Assembly: GCF_008124765.1 (NCBI RefSeq)
Contig: NZ_VNHS01000003.1
Span: forward strand, 1 to 64,000
Length of the DNA stretch: 64,000 bases
Direction of reading: 5' to 3'
DNA from: Paenibacillus methanolicus
GTDB lineage: Bacteria; Bacillota; Bacilli; Paenibacillales; Paenibacillaceae
A program made the position numbers and the translations under genes. Every line of letters starts with the position of its first letter. The first letter of the stretch is position 1. The notes under the pieces are model-generated. The model made no database searches and had not been told where the DNA came from. It saw only the letters and a list, made by a program, of their open reading frames with translations. This document shows positions 32,919-41,953 of this stretch, one piece after another.

Positions 32919-32982
32919 ATCGAATCAGCCTCTCTTTTTTTGTTTGCGAGTTCAACAAGTCGGCCATTCAAGAACAACCTTC

Positions 32983-33666
32983 TTAATATTCCTGCACGGC
33001 TGCAGGGCTCATCGTCAGCGTAATATCCAGGTTGCCGTTGCGGGTGCGGACGGCGTCGAGCAATTCCTTTTGATTCAAATCGGGTTTGAGTTTCACGGCG
33101 TAGACCACTTCGTACAGACTGCCAAGTTCCGTCGTTCGTACCTTCTTGAGCTCGTACTCCACGCCGAATTTGCGGAAGATTTCGTCGAACGCTTCTTCGT
33201 AACCGAGGCTTTCCGGAATCGTCACTTTGAGCGTTTTGACCGCGTCTTTGTTCGTGCCGAATTTCATCGCCTTCAGTACTAACATCAGCATGCACAGCAG
33301 AACCGTGAACAGTACCGCGTAACCGTAAGCGCCGACGCCGCAAGCAAGGCCGGCCGCCATCGAGAACAGCACGTACGAAATGTCTTTCGAATCGCCCGGC
33401 GCGCTGCGGAACCGGATGATCGAGAAGGCGCCGGCAAGACTAAAGGCGCGGGCGATGTTGCTGCCAATTAGCAGAATGATGATCGCGACGATCGTCGGCA
33501 GCACCATCATCGTCAGCGTGAAGCTCGGCGAATGGGCGGTCTGCGTCTTCATGTAAGTCCAGCTGATGACGCCGCCGAGCAGGATGGCGATGGCAAAGGT
33601 CAATAATGCGTGAGTAAACGTCAACTCTGTGGCAGTCGTGCTGGATGCGAAAATGGATTCTAACAT
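32983..33666 (-). CDS. DUF4956 membrane protein
   Basis: The 227-residue protein has three to four hydrophobic segments (ALLTFAIAILLGGVISW, MVLPTIVAIIILLIGSNIA, YVLFSMAAGLACGVGAYGYAV). Between them lies AFSLAGAFSIIRFRSAPGDSKDISY, the conserved DUF4956 loop. A soluble ~90-residue C-terminal domain follows. Genes of this family almost always neighbour VTC-domain genes, and a transport or regulatory role for the polymerase product is likely. The ATG overlaps the VTC gene stop by 7 bases. Confidence 0.9.
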   Translation of the reverse strand: MLESIFASSTTATELTFTHALLTFAIAILLGGVISWTYMKTQTAHSPSFTLTMMVLPTIVAIIILLIGSNIARAFSLAGAFSIIRFRSAPGDSKDISYVLFSMAAGLACGVGAYGYAVLFTVLLCMLMLVLKAMKFGTNKDAVKTLKVTIPESLGYEEAFDEIFRKFGVEYELKKVRTTELGSLYEVVYAVKLKPDLNQKELLDAVRTRNGNLDITLTMSPAAVQEY

Positions 33667-34493
33667 GGTACGATACGCTCCTCTTCAGATGTCATATGGG
33701 ATGATGTCAAAATTTCAGGTGCCAGGAATGCTGGCGTATACTTGTCCGTCGCCGCAATTTCCGCATCCGCGTGGATAAGGTGCGCGTGGCGAATCGATTT
33801 TTTGTACTCGTTGCCGTATTTCGAGAAGCTCGTCCGGTACATTTGGTGCTCGTCGAGCAGCTTAGCCAACCAGACCGGAACCGTCTTCTCCGCCTTGACC
33901 TCCATCAGCCACTGTCCCCGTTCCATCAGCTGCTCGCCGTGGTCGCCAAGCTCGAGCCCCAGATCATGCCGCCTCGACCGAATGTTCGTGTCGAAAGTAA
34001 TCCGCAAATCCCGATTGCCCTTACAGAACATCGCGATCCGGTCGTAAGCCAGATACGTCATCGGCTTCAGCTCATACCGCGACAGGAAGTATTCGATCTC
34101 CGCGATCACTTGCCGGTTCATCCCATCCCGGAACGCGGGCGGCTTGCCCGTCCGGACGAATTCGTACGCTTCGTGCAGCTTCAGCGCCGTCCGCCGCTTG
34201 TTGACGAGACCGAACACCTTCTTCTTCAGTTCCAAGTACACTTTCGCGTCCCCTGCCGGCACCCCGTAAGCTCGAACCCGCAGCTTCTCCCTGTATTTCG
34301 GTTTTGCGAGGCTATTCCGAATAAGCGAATGATGCTCGGTGTCATAGTACAGGTTGCTGATGGAGTAGAACTGGTCGTTTTTGTTGTACGCATCGAGCTC
34401 CACGTAGTCCATCAATCGGTCATGCAGCTTATGAAAGGCTTTCGTGTCCATCAAATATTTGTTCTCGTATCGGTTAAATACTTCGATCGCCAT
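33660..34493 (-). CDS. VTC-type polyphosphate polymerase domain protein
   Basis: The 277-residue protein matches the VTC tunnel-enzyme fold: RYENKYLMD at the start, YSISNLYYDTEHHSLIRNS, basic strand KYREKLRVRAYG, VYLELKKKVFGLVNKRR, LRITFDTNIRSR and LMEVKAEKTVPVWL. The alternating Arg/Lys/Glu residues are those that bind nucleotide and phosphate in Vtc4. Bacterial members may make polyphosphate or act on other phosphorylated substrates. AAAGGGG precedes the ATG. The promoter holds TTAAG boxes and faces the response regulator gene. Confidence 0.9.
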   Translation of the reverse strand: MAIEVFNRYENKYLMDTKAFHKLHDRLMDYVELDAYNKNDQFYSISNLYYDTEHHSLIRNSLAKPKYREKLRVRAYGVPAGDAKVYLELKKKVFGLVNKRRTALKLHEAYEFVRTGKPPAFRDGMNRQVIAEIEYFLSRYELKPMTYLAYDRIAMFCKGNRDLRITFDTNIRSRRHDLGLELGDHGEQLMERGQWLMEVKAEKTVPVWLAKLLDEHQMYRTSFSKYGNEYKKSIRHAHLIHADAEIAATDKYTPAFLAPEILTSSHMTSEEERIVPC

Positions 34494-34551
34494 CGTTCAG
34501 CGCCCCTTTCGTTCCTTGCTGCCGGCGTAAGCGCCGTCCTGCTATACCTGT

Positions 34552-34584
34552 ATCTTAGGACCCCAACCTTTAGCGAATCTTAAA
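34552..34584 (-). promoter_or_regulatory. Response-regulator-type promoter of the VTC operon (site B)
   Basis: On the minus strand TTTAAG (34584-34579) and TAAAG (34572-34568) have their terminal G residues 11 bp apart. The -10 TAAGAT (34557-34552) begins 11 nt after the second G. Same geometry as sites A and C. Confidence 0.68.
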
Positions 34585-34621
34585 TTGTTAAGGCCTCGTA
34601 AACTTTTATCGAAAACCCGCG

Positions 34622-34651
34622 TTGGAAGCGGACAAACGGTTCTATTATAAT
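34622..34651 (+). promoter_or_regulatory. Basal sigma-A promoter upstream of the response regulator
   Basis: TTGGAA (34622-34627), an 18-base spacer and TATAAT (34646-34651). It would give constitutive expression and lies upstream of the boxed promoter at 34672. Confidence 0.55.
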
Positions 34652-34671
34652 GAAGCGAAACGATCCGCGGC

Positions 34672-34703
34672 TTAAGGTTCATTAAAGGTTCCCGCCCTAC
34701 ACT
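34672..34703 (+). promoter_or_regulatory. Response-regulator-type promoter of the two-component operon (site C)
   Basis: TTAAGGTT (34672) and TAAAGGTT (34683) form an 11-bp direct repeat. The -10 TACACT (34698-34703) begins 11 nt after the G of the second TAAAG. This would be an autoregulated promoter. Confidence 0.66.
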
Positions 34704-34733
34704 AAGGACAGGACGACATAAGGGGTTGTAGCC

Positions 34734-35414
34734 ATGCGAATATTAATCGTAGAAGACGAGGTCAATCTTGCCGAGGCCCTCTCGCAAATATTAAAGAAGG
34801 AAAACTATACGGTAGACATCGTGCACGACGGCGAAGAAGGACTCGATTTCGCGCTGAGCGATATTTATGATCTGCTGCTGCTCGATATCATGCTTCCCGG
34901 CATGGACGGCATCTCGATCTTGAAGCGGCTGCGCGCGAAAGGCATGGCCACGCCGGTCATCATGCTGACGGCCAAAGGCGAGATTCCGGATAAAATCGCC
35001 GGACTCGACTACGGCGCGGACGATTACATCGCCAAGCCGTTCAATACCGGCGAGCTGCTGGCGCGTATCCGCGCGGCGCTGCGGCGCAAAGGCGAGGTCG
35101 TGCCGGAGGACGGGCTGCGCTTCGGGGATATCGAGTTGAATACGGCGTATTTGAAACTCGCCTGCAAGGGCAAAGAGCTGAAGCTCATCTTAAAGGAAAG
35201 TCAGCTGCTCGAGCTGATGATGACGCGCAAGCAGGCGGTCACCTCCAAGGAGCAGATCATCGAGAAGCTGTGGGGCTTCGATTCGGACGCCGAGCACAAT
35301 AACGTCGAAGTGTACGTTTCGTTCTTGCGGAAGAAGCTGACGTTCCTTCAATCTTCGGTGCGCATCAACACGATCCGCGGCGTCGGCTACGTGCTGGAAG
35401 AGGTGAGCGGCTGA
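34734..35414 (+). CDS. OmpR-family response regulator
   Basis: The receiver domain (1-115) has E7-D8, the phospho-acceptor D51 in LLLLDIMLPGMDG, MLTAKGE and KPF. The C-terminal winged helix (~130-225) reads LELMMTRKQAVTSKEQIIEKLWG and RKKLTFLQSSVRINTIRGVGYVL. 226 residues, normal for the family. AAGGGG lies before the ATG. Its stop overlaps the kinase start (TGATG). Likely binds the TTAAG direct repeats found at its own promoter, the VTC promoter and the NAGPA promoter (inference). Confidence 0.95.
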   Translation: MRILIVEDEVNLAEALSQILKKENYTVDIVHDGEEGLDFALSDIYDLLLLDIMLPGMDGISILKRLRAKGMATPVIMLTAKGEIPDKIAGLDYGADDYIAKPFNTGELLARIRAALRRKGEVVPEDGLRFGDIELNTAYLKLACKGKELKLILKESQLLELMMTRKQAVTSKEQIIEKLWGFDSDAEHNNVEVYVSFLRKKLTFLQSSVRINTIRGVGYVLEEVSG

Positions 35415-36685
35415 TGTTCAATCGACTGCGCAACCGATTCCTGCTCATGAACATGATCATTATTACGTTCATCATGTTCGTGGCCTTCGGCACGATTTAT
35501 ACGATCACGTACCGCGACGTTCAGAACGACATTCGGATGGATTTGCACCGGATGGCGGATTCGAACCGCAAGATGGACGGCCAAGGTCAAGGTCAAGGTC
35601 AAGGAGGACCGCCGAAAGAGGAAGGCACCTTTCAAGGCGGCGATTTTCAAGGCGGCAATCAAGGCCCCCGCTTCGTCGCCTTCGAAGCAAAGACCGACGC
35701 GGATTGGACGATTACGGAGAAAAACTCGCGCTTCGAGCTCGACGACAGCTTGTACGCCGAAGCGGTGAAACACGCGGCCGCGAGCAGCGACGACGACGGC
35801 CAGTTCACGATCGACGGTACGCGATGGGCTTACAGCGTCATGGCGATTCCGACGGGATACAGCGTATTTTGCATGGATGTCACGCCGCAGCAGGACATCT
35901 TGACTAATCTCGTTTATACGTTCTCCGCAGTCGCGATCGTCATGCTCGGGGTCATCTATCTCGCCTCCCGTTACTTCGCCGGACGCTCCATCGCGCCGGT
36001 CAAGGAAGCGTTCGAGAAGCAGAAGCGGTTCATCGCCGACGCCTCACATGAATTGAAGACGCCGCTGACCGTTATCAACACGAACGCGGACGTGCTTCTA
36101 GCCAACGGCGAGGACACGATCAACGATCAGACCAAGTGGCTGCATCATATCAAATCGGAGACGGAGCGGATGAAGACGCTCACGAACGATCTGCTCTACC
36201 TGACCCAGATGGACGACGCGCGCGCAAGCGTGATCCACGTCCCGTTCGATCTGAGCGATGCGGTAGACGGGGTGATTCTGACGATGGAAGCGGTCATCTT
36301 CGAGAAGGAGCTCACGCTCGACTACGATATCGAACCCGGTCTGACGGTGACCGGCAGCAGCGAGCAGATGAAGCAGGTCGTCATGATTTTGCTGGACAAC
36401 GCGATCAAATATACGAACCCCCACGGTTCCGTTCAACTGTCGCTGAAGCGCCATCACGGCCATATCCAGCTAGCGGTATGCAATACCGGCCCCGGCATAG
36501 CGCCGGAGCATCTGGACCGCATCTTCGACCGCTTCTACCGGGCGGATGCCTCCCGTGCCCGTCAGCTTGGCGGCTATGGCCTCGGCCTTGCGATCGCCAA
36601 ATCGATCGTCGAGCAGCACCGGGGCAAGATTACCGCGAAGAGCGTGCCGAACGAGCTCACGACGTTCACCGTGCAGCTGGATTAG
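35414..36685 (+). CDS. Sensor histidine kinase
   Basis: Two membrane segments (~12-32 and ~165-185) flank an extracytoplasmic domain of ~130 residues. That domain contains a Gly/Gln-rich stretch (56-85, GQGQGQGG then FQGGDFQGG) coded by a short caaggt hexamer repeat. The kinase core has the phospho-acceptor His212 in SHELKTP, the N box DNAIKYT, and the G boxes GPGIAPEHLDRIFDRFYR and GGYGLGLAI. Pairs with the overlapping OmpR-type regulator. Confidence 0.95.
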   Translation: MFNRLRNRFLLMNMIIITFIMFVAFGTIYTITYRDVQNDIRMDLHRMADSNRKMDGQGQGQGQGGPPKEEGTFQGGDFQGGNQGPRFVAFEAKTDADWTITEKNSRFELDDSLYAEAVKHAAASSDDDGQFTIDGTRWAYSVMAIPTGYSVFCMDVTPQQDILTNLVYTFSAVAIVMLGVIYLASRYFAGRSIAPVKEAFEKQKRFIADASHELKTPLTVINTNADVLLANGEDTINDQTKWLHHIKSETERMKTLTNDLLYLTQMDDARASVIHVPFDLSDAVDGVILTMEAVIFEKELTLDYDIEPGLTVTGSSEQMKQVVMILLDNAIKYTNPHGSVQLSLKRHHGHIQLAVCNTGPGIAPEHLDRIFDRFYRADASRARQLGGYGLGLAIAKSIVEQHRGKITAKSVPNELTTFTVQLD

Positions 36686-36700
36686 AAGTCATTGCAAAAA

Positions 36701-36748
36701 GAAAAACGAACTGCCGACAGGGACTTGTCCCCGAGCAGTTCGTTTTTT
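36701..36748. terminator. Bidirectional terminator between kinase and acetyltransferase
   Basis: The arms AAAAACGAACTGC and GCAGTTCGTTTTT (13 bp) enclose a second stem GGGAC/GTCCC, with A-run and T-run at the ends. It lies between converging genes. Confidence 0.93.
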
Positions 36749-36757
36749 GGTTTATAT

Positions 36758-37363
36758 TCAAACATATTGTTTACCCAACAAGCCGTCGATTCGATCCCGC
36801 ACATTCGGCCATTCGCCGTCCACGATGCCGTAGAGGACGACGTCGTGAATCGAACCGTCGGGCTTCACCCTTGCCCGCCGCAGGACGCCTTCCCGTACGG
36901 CGCCGATCCGTTCGACCGCGCGTTGCGACCGTTCATTGAAGTGGCTGACCGAGAATTGCACGCGCAGCGCGTTCAACTCCTCGAAGCAGTAGGCGAGCAG
37001 CAGCCGCTTGCACTCCGTGTTCACGGACGAGCGCCATACGCCCGGCGTCAGCCATGAATAGCCGATCTCCGCATGCCGATGAACCGGGCTCATATCCGCG
37101 ATGCGCGTCGTGCCGACGATGAGGCCGCTCTTTTTATCGATAACGGCGAACGGCAATTGCTTCCCTGCGGCCCGCGCCAGCAGCGCTTCGTCCACGAGCG
37201 CTTCTCCCTCTTCCAGGCAGGTGACCGTCCTCCACGTAAATTGCCAAATCGCCGGATCGTTCAATAGTTCGGCCAATGCCGTCCGGTGCCCCGGCTCGAG
37301 CGGCTCCAGCATGACCGTATCGCCTTCCAACCCCGTATTCGCCGTTAATAGTTTCACGCTCAT
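36758..37363 (-). CDS. RimJ/RimL-type GNAT acetyltransferase
   Basis: The 201-residue product has the GNAT core: MLEPLEPGHRTALAELL, IVGTTRIADMSPVHRHAEIGYSW, then VNTECKRLLLAYCFEELNALRVQFSV and NERSQRAVERIGAVREGVLRRARV, the usual RimJ/RimL C-terminal pattern. It probably acetylates an N-terminus, amino sugar or small amine with acetyl-CoA; the substrate is not predictable. AAAGGCGG precedes the ATG. Confidence 0.9.
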   Translation of the reverse strand: MSVKLLTANTGLEGDTVMLEPLEPGHRTALAELLNDPAIWQFTWRTVTCLEEGEALVDEALLARAAGKQLPFAVIDKKSGLIVGTTRIADMSPVHRHAEIGYSWLTPGVWRSSVNTECKRLLLAYCFEELNALRVQFSVSHFNERSQRAVERIGAVREGVLRRARVKPDGSIHDVVLYGIVDGEWPNVRDRIDGLLGKQYV

Positions 37364-37593
37364 GATGCCGCGCCGCCTTTCGTTTTTTCTCTATCATAAC
37401 GGATGCCGGACGAGTCCCCTAATTAATTTATGGCAAAGAAGGCTGCGGATGGCCATTGTCATCGGATCGGGCGAATAAGGAATAATCGCAGGAGCGCGAT
37501 CAACCTTGCATGATGCATGCGACCCCCGGTTATACTAATCTTTTGAACAACACGCAATTGTCAACCACTCTATTCGAAAAGGAAGCACGCTTC

Positions 37594-38034
37594 ATGGTCG
37601 ATGTCTTAACCGAGATCATCATCGGCGCGCCGGTCGAACGGACCGCCGCCTATGCCGCGAATCCCGTCCACGCGCCCGAATGGTACGTCAATATCGATTC
37701 GGCGGAATGGGCGCGCGGCGATCAAGTGGAAATTGGCGCGCAGGCCGCATTCCGAGCCCGGTTCCTCGGCAAGGAACTGTCGTACGTCTACGAAATCGCG
37801 GCGTACGAGCCCGGGAAACTTCTCGTCATGCAGACCGCCGACGGTCCGTTCCCGATGGAGACGACCTACGCGTGGGAAAGCGCCGGCGAGCGCGCCACCC
37901 GCATGACGCTGCGCAACCGCGGGACGCCGCGGGGATTCTCGGCGCTCGTCTCCCCGCTCATGGCCTTCATGATGCGCCGGGCGAACAATAACGATCTACG
38001 CCTGTTGAAGAAGCTGCTGGAGAGCCGCGGGTAA
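37594..38034 (+). CDS. SRPBCC (START-like) domain protein
   Basis: The ATG at 37594 follows AAAAGGAAG and gives 146 residues; the frame stays open upstream but lacks a ribosome site. VDVLTEIIIGAPVERTAAYAANPVHAPEWYVNI, then GAQAAFRARFLGKELSYVYEI and TTYAWES..TRMTLRNRG fit the helix-grip SRPBCC fold. Proteins of this fold bind hydrophobic ligands or polyketides. No enzymatic motif is seen. Stands alone, followed by a terminator. Confidence 0.8.
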   Translation: MVDVLTEIIIGAPVERTAAYAANPVHAPEWYVNIDSAEWARGDQVEIGAQAAFRARFLGKELSYVYEIAAYEPGKLLVMQTADGPFPMETTYAWESAGERATRMTLRNRGTPRGFSALVSPLMAFMMRRANNNDLRLLKKLLESRG

Positions 38035-38051
38035 CCCCCTGCAGCACGCCA

Positions 38052-38080
38052 AAAAGACCGCCCCTGCAGGCGGTCTTCCT
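38052..38080. terminator. Terminator between SRPBCC gene and glpX
   Basis: GACCGCC and GGCGGTC around CCTGCA; an A-run on one side (T-run for the minus strand) suits glpX, while TTCC follows on the plus strand. Shared by converging genes. Confidence 0.75.
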
Positions 38081-38107
38081 ATTGCGATACCCTATGACTT
38101 AAGCGCG

Positions 38108-39109
38108 CTAGCCGATGCTTTCCACTTGCGCCTTCGGCGCGCGAACGGACTGCAGATACGGCTTGTTGGGCAGAAAATGCGTCGCCTTCACATGCCGCAC
38201 CGTCTGCGTCTTCGCCCGCATGACGATGGAATGCGTCTCGGCACGCTGGTCGGACAAATAACGGACGCCGCCGAGGAACTCGCCCGGCGTCACGCCGGTC
38301 GCCGCGAAGATGACGTCGCCGGTGCCGACCATGTCGTCCATGAAGAGCACGCTGAGCGGGTCCGATATTCCCATCTCGATGCAGCGGCTCCATTCCGCCT
38401 CGTCGGCCGGCATGAGACGACCCTGGAGCTCGCCTTCGAGACACTTGAGCGCGGCGGCGGCAAGCACGCCTTCCGGCGCGCCGCCCGAACCCATGTACAG
38501 ATCGATGCCCGTCTCCGGGAAGGACGGCGAGATCGCGCCGACGACGTCGCCGTCCGACAGGAACTTGATGCGGACGCCGATCGAACGCAGCGTGCCGATC
38601 AGCTCCTTGTGACGGTCGCGGTCGAGAATCATGACGGTCAAGTCCGATACAGGCTTGCCGAGCGCCTTCGCCGCCTTCTCGATCGTCACCTCGGGCGGAT
38701 CCGTGATGCTCAGCTTCCCGCGCAGCTGCGGACCGACCGCCAGTTTCTCCATATACATGTCAGGCGCGTGCAGCAGCTGCCCCTTCGGCGCGATCGCCAG
38801 CACGGACAGCGCGTTGTTCAGCCCCTTCGAGACGATCTCGGTCCCTTCGAGCGGGTCGACGGCCACGTCGACCTCCGGCCCGTCGAGCGTCCCGACGCGC
38901 TCCCCGATATACAGCATCGGCGCTTCGTCCATCTCGCCTTCCCCGATGACGACCGTGCCGACGATCGACACCGAATCGAACATCAGGCGCATGGCCGACG
39001 TCGCCGCCCCGTCCGCTTCGTTCTTGTTGCCGCGTCCCATCCAAGGCGCGGACGCGAGCGCCGCCGCCTCCGTGACGCGCACGATCTCCAGCGCAAGTTC
39101 TCTCTCCAT
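38108..39109 (-). CDS. glpX: Class II fructose-1,6-bisphosphatase
   Basis: GlpX hydrolyses fructose-1,6-bisphosphate in gluconeogenesis. The 333-residue product has GRGNKNEADGAATSAMR, VVIGEGEMDEAPMLYIGE, VDPLEGT (the metal-binding DPxxGT) and GSGGAPEGVLAAAAL. GGGGGAGACGTAAC precedes the ATG. It is 54 bases after rhaB on the same strand with no clear terminator between, so it may be the last gene of the rhamnose operon, supplying gluconeogenic flux from dihydroxyacetone phosphate. Confidence 0.95.
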   Translation of the reverse strand: MERELALEIVRVTEAAALASAPWMGRGNKNEADGAATSAMRLMFDSVSIVGTVVIGEGEMDEAPMLYIGERVGTLDGPEVDVAVDPLEGTEIVSKGLNNALSVLAIAPKGQLLHAPDMYMEKLAVGPQLRGKLSITDPPEVTIEKAAKALGKPVSDLTVMILDRDRHKELIGTLRSIGVRIKFLSDGDVVGAISPSFPETGIDLYMGSGGAPEGVLAAAALKCLEGELQGRLMPADEAEWSRCIEMGISDPLSVLFMDDMVGTGDVIFAATGVTPGEFLGGVRYLSDQRAETHSIVMRAKTQTVRHVKATHFLPNKPYLQSVRAPKAQVESIG

Positions 39110-39163
39110 GTTACGTCTCCCCCAAACGTCATTTGCCGTCCCGCCGCGAGCAGCGTCGATCGA

Positions 39164-40639
39164 TTAGCGATCGAGCCCCGTCACGCGCGAGAATTGCTCG
39201 TATGCCGCTTCCCAGGCTTGGCCGGCTCCGGGTTCATAGGTGGTAACCGGGAACGAGTCCCGGATGACGCTTCTTGCTTCCCATATATCCTTGAAGTCGC
39301 CGCGGGCGATCCACTGCACCGCGAGGTTGCCGATGGCGCTGCCTTCGGAAGGTCCCGCCCAGACCGGCTTGCCGATCGCGTCGGCCGTCCACTGGCACAG
39401 CAGCGTATTGTGAATGCCGCCGCCCACCATGTGAAGTCCGCCGAATCGCTGCCCGGACAACCGCTCCGTCAGTTCGAGCACATACCGATACTTCAGCGCC
39501 AGGCTCTCCAGAATGCAGCGCACGATCGCGCCCGGCGTCTGCGGCGCTTCCTGTCCGGTCCGCTCGCAGTACTGTCGGATGCGCGCGGGCATATCGCCCG
39601 GCGCCATGAAGCTCGGGTCATCCGGATCGATGAACGCGGCGAACGCCGGCGCCTCGCCGGCTTGCTGCACGAGCTCGGGGAACGTGAACGACTTGCTTTC
39701 GCGCTCCCAAGCCCGACGGCTTTCCTGCAAAATCCACAGCCCCATGATGTTCTTCAGCAGCCGGTACGTATCGCCGAAGCCGCCCTCGTTCGTGAAGTTG
39801 AGCGCGCGGGCTTCATCTGTAATAACAGGCCGCTCGATCTCCGTGCCGAGCAGCGACCAAGTGCCGCAGCTCAAGTAGGCGAACGACCGCTCCAGAGCCG
39901 GCACCGCCACGACGGCCGACGCCGTATCGTGCTCGGCGACCGCATAAACGGGAATCGGCCCGATCCCGAGCTCCTCGCGGACCGACGGCTGCACGACGCC
40001 TGCCTGAGCGCCGGGCTTCAGCACCGGGCTGAACAACGTCTCCGACACGCCGATATGGCCCAGCAGCGCGCCGTCCCATTGCTCCGAGACCGGATTGTAC
40101 AGCTGGGTCGTCGTCGCGTTGGAGAATTCATGGTACCGTTCGCCGGTCAGGAAATAACGCAGCAAATCCGGTATCATGAGCAGATGCGAGGCAGACTCCA
40201 GCAGCGGCGACCCGGCGCGCGACTGCGCGGTTAATTGGTAGATCGTGTTGAACGGCAAGAACTGAATGCCCGTTCGCGCGAAGATCTCCGCTTCGCCGAT
40301 CTCCTCTCCCAGCTTCTCCATCATCCCTTCGGAAGCGCGATCCCGGTAATGGTTCGGATTGCCGAGCAGACTGCCGTCGCGGGCAAGCAGGCCGTAATCG
40401 ACCGCCCACGAATCGATGCCGATGCTCGCCGGCTCTACGCCGGCATGCTTCGCTTTGAGCAGCCCCTGCTTGATTTCGTGATAAAGGCGGAGAAGGTCCC
40501 ACTGTAGACGGTCGCCGACCTGGACGGGGTCGTTCGGGAAGCGGTGCAGCTCTTCCGTCACGATCTTCCCGTCCTGCAGCCGGCCGAGAATCGCTCTGCC
40601 GCTGCTCGCGCCCAAATCGAATGCCAATGCGCTAGACAT
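39164..40639 (-). CDS. rhaB: Rhamnulokinase
   Basis: RhaB phosphorylates L-rhamnulose to rhamnulose-1-phosphate. The 491-residue FGGY kinase shows ALAFDLGASSGRAILG, GIDSWAVDYGLL, the phosphate-site AEHDTASAVVAVP and the C-terminal LHMVGGGIHNTLLCQWTADAIGKPVWAGPSEGSAIGNL. Located 24 bases after rhaA. Cytosolic. Confidence 0.96.
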   Translation of the reverse strand: MSSALAFDLGASSGRAILGRLQDGKIVTEELHRFPNDPVQVGDRLQWDLLRLYHEIKQGLLKAKHAGVEPASIGIDSWAVDYGLLARDGSLLGNPNHYRDRASEGMMEKLGEEIGEAEIFARTGIQFLPFNTIYQLTAQSRAGSPLLESASHLLMIPDLLRYFLTGERYHEFSNATTTQLYNPVSEQWDGALLGHIGVSETLFSPVLKPGAQAGVVQPSVREELGIGPIPVYAVAEHDTASAVVAVPALERSFAYLSCGTWSLLGTEIERPVITDEARALNFTNEGGFGDTYRLLKNIMGLWILQESRRAWERESKSFTFPELVQQAGEAPAFAAFIDPDDPSFMAPGDMPARIRQYCERTGQEAPQTPGAIVRCILESLALKYRYVLELTERLSGQRFGGLHMVGGGIHNTLLCQWTADAIGKPVWAGPSEGSAIGNLAVQWIARGDFKDIWEARSVIRDSFPVTTYEPGAGQAWEAAYEQFSRVTGLDR

Positions 40640-40663
40640 GCGCGTATCCTCCCTTACATCCGA

Positions 40664-41926
40664 TTAACCTCGCGCCACCAGTACGTCTTGCTCATAGGCT
40701 TTGACCTGCCGGATCCATTGTTCGCGGACCGGCACGCCCTTCGACGCGCAGTAGTAGTCCCACACCGCGCCGAACGGATACGACTTGAATTCCTCGGTCA
40801 GCGCGAGGCGCGTCGTGTAATCGCCTTCCAGCTCCGCCTGCTTCAGCGCTTCGACCGGCTCCAGCATCGCGCGCAGCAGCGCCTTGATCGTATTGCGCGT
40901 CCCGACGACCCATGCCGCGACCCGGTTAATGCTCGCGTCGAAGAAGTCGAGGCCGATATGGGTGATGCCGAGCAGATCGTGGCGGACCAGCTCCCGGCCT
41001 ATCTCGAGCAGCTCGTCGTCCATGATGACGACGTGGTCGCTGTCCCAGCGCATCGGACGGCTGACATGAAGCAGAATGCCGCTCGTGAACAGCGCGAGCG
41101 AAGACAATTTGTTCGAGATCACTTCCGTCGGATGGAAGTGGCCCGCGTCCAGACAGATCAGCTTGTCGTTCTGCAAGCCGTAGCCCATATAGAATTCGTG
41201 CGAACCGACGACGTACGCTTCCGAGCCGAGTCCGAACAGCTTGCTCTCGACGGCGTCGAGGTTGTAGCGCGGATCGATCGGCTCCGCGAACACTTCGTCC
41301 AAGGACGCCTTCAGCCGCTTTCGCGGCGACATCCGGTCGACCGGATTATCTTTGAAGCCGTCCGGCACCCACACGTTCGTCACGCAGGTCTGGCCGAGCT
41401 GCTCGCCGAAGTAAGCGCCGATCTGACGGGATGCTTTGCAATGGTCGATCCAGAATCGGCGAATGTTCTCGTCCGGGTGGCTAAGGGTGAAGCCGTCCTT
41501 CGAGTTCTCGTGCGAGAAGCAGGTCGGATTGAAATCCAATCCGAGCCCCTGCTCCTTCGCCCACGCGACCCAACGCTCGTAATGCTTCGGCTCGAGCTTA
41601 TCGAGCTCCACTTGCTCGTCGGTATCGGCGTAGATCGCGTGCAGATTGACCTTATGCTTGCCCGGGATGAGCGCGAACGCCTGTTCCAGATCCGCACGAA
41701 GCTCTTCGGGCGTACGGGCCGCGCCCGGATAGCTGCCGGTTACCGAGATGCCGCCGGTCAGCTCCTGGCCGCGGTTCAGGAAGCCCCGCACGTCGTCGCC
41801 TTGCCAGCAATGCATCGAGATCTTGATCGTTTCCAGCTTCTTGAGTACCTCGTCCGTGTCAATGCCATGCTGCGCGTACAGCGCCTTGGCTGCCTCGTAG
41901 GCTTGTTGAATGGCCGGTTCCGTCAT
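40664..41926 (-). CDS. rhaA: L-rhamnose isomerase
   Basis: RhaA interconverts L-rhamnose and L-rhamnulose with divalent metal. The 420-residue product carries [38 protein letters not shown], and [17 protein letters not shown] and [13 protein letters not shown] with metal-binding Glu/Asp/His. GGAGGAG lies before the ATG; 27 bases from the upstream rhaEW. Confidence 0.97.
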   Translation of the reverse strand: MTEPAIQQAYEAAKALYAQHGIDTDEVLKKLETIKISMHCWQGDDVRGFLNRGQELTGGISVTGSYPGAARTPEELRADLEQAFALIPGKHKVNLHAIYADTDEQVELDKLEPKHYERWVAWAKEQGLGLDFNPTCFSHENSKDGFTLSHPDENIRRFWIDHCKASRQIGAYFGEQLGQTCVTNVWVPDGFKDNPVDRMSPRKRLKASLDEVFAEPIDPRYNLDAVESKLFGLGSEAYVVGSHEFYMGYGLQNDKLICLDAGHFHPTEVISNKLSSLALFTSGILLHVSRPMRWDSDHVVIMDDELLEIGRELVRHDLLGITHIGLDFFDASINRVAAWVVGTRNTIKALLRAMLEPVEALKQAELEGDYTTRLALTEEFKSYPFGAVWDYYCASKGVPVREQWIRQVKAYEQDVLVARG

Positions 41927-41953
41927 CGGATATTCTCCTCCTTATTGGCGCGA

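Noticed and set aside
36692..37057. Small plus-strand frame covering the terminator and acetyltransferase
   Set aside because: Begins within a terminator stem and is antisense to a clear GNAT gene.
38126..40234. 702-codon plus-strand open frame
   Set aside because: Lies fully opposite glpX and rhaB, has Arg/His/Leu-rich shadow composition and no ribosome site.
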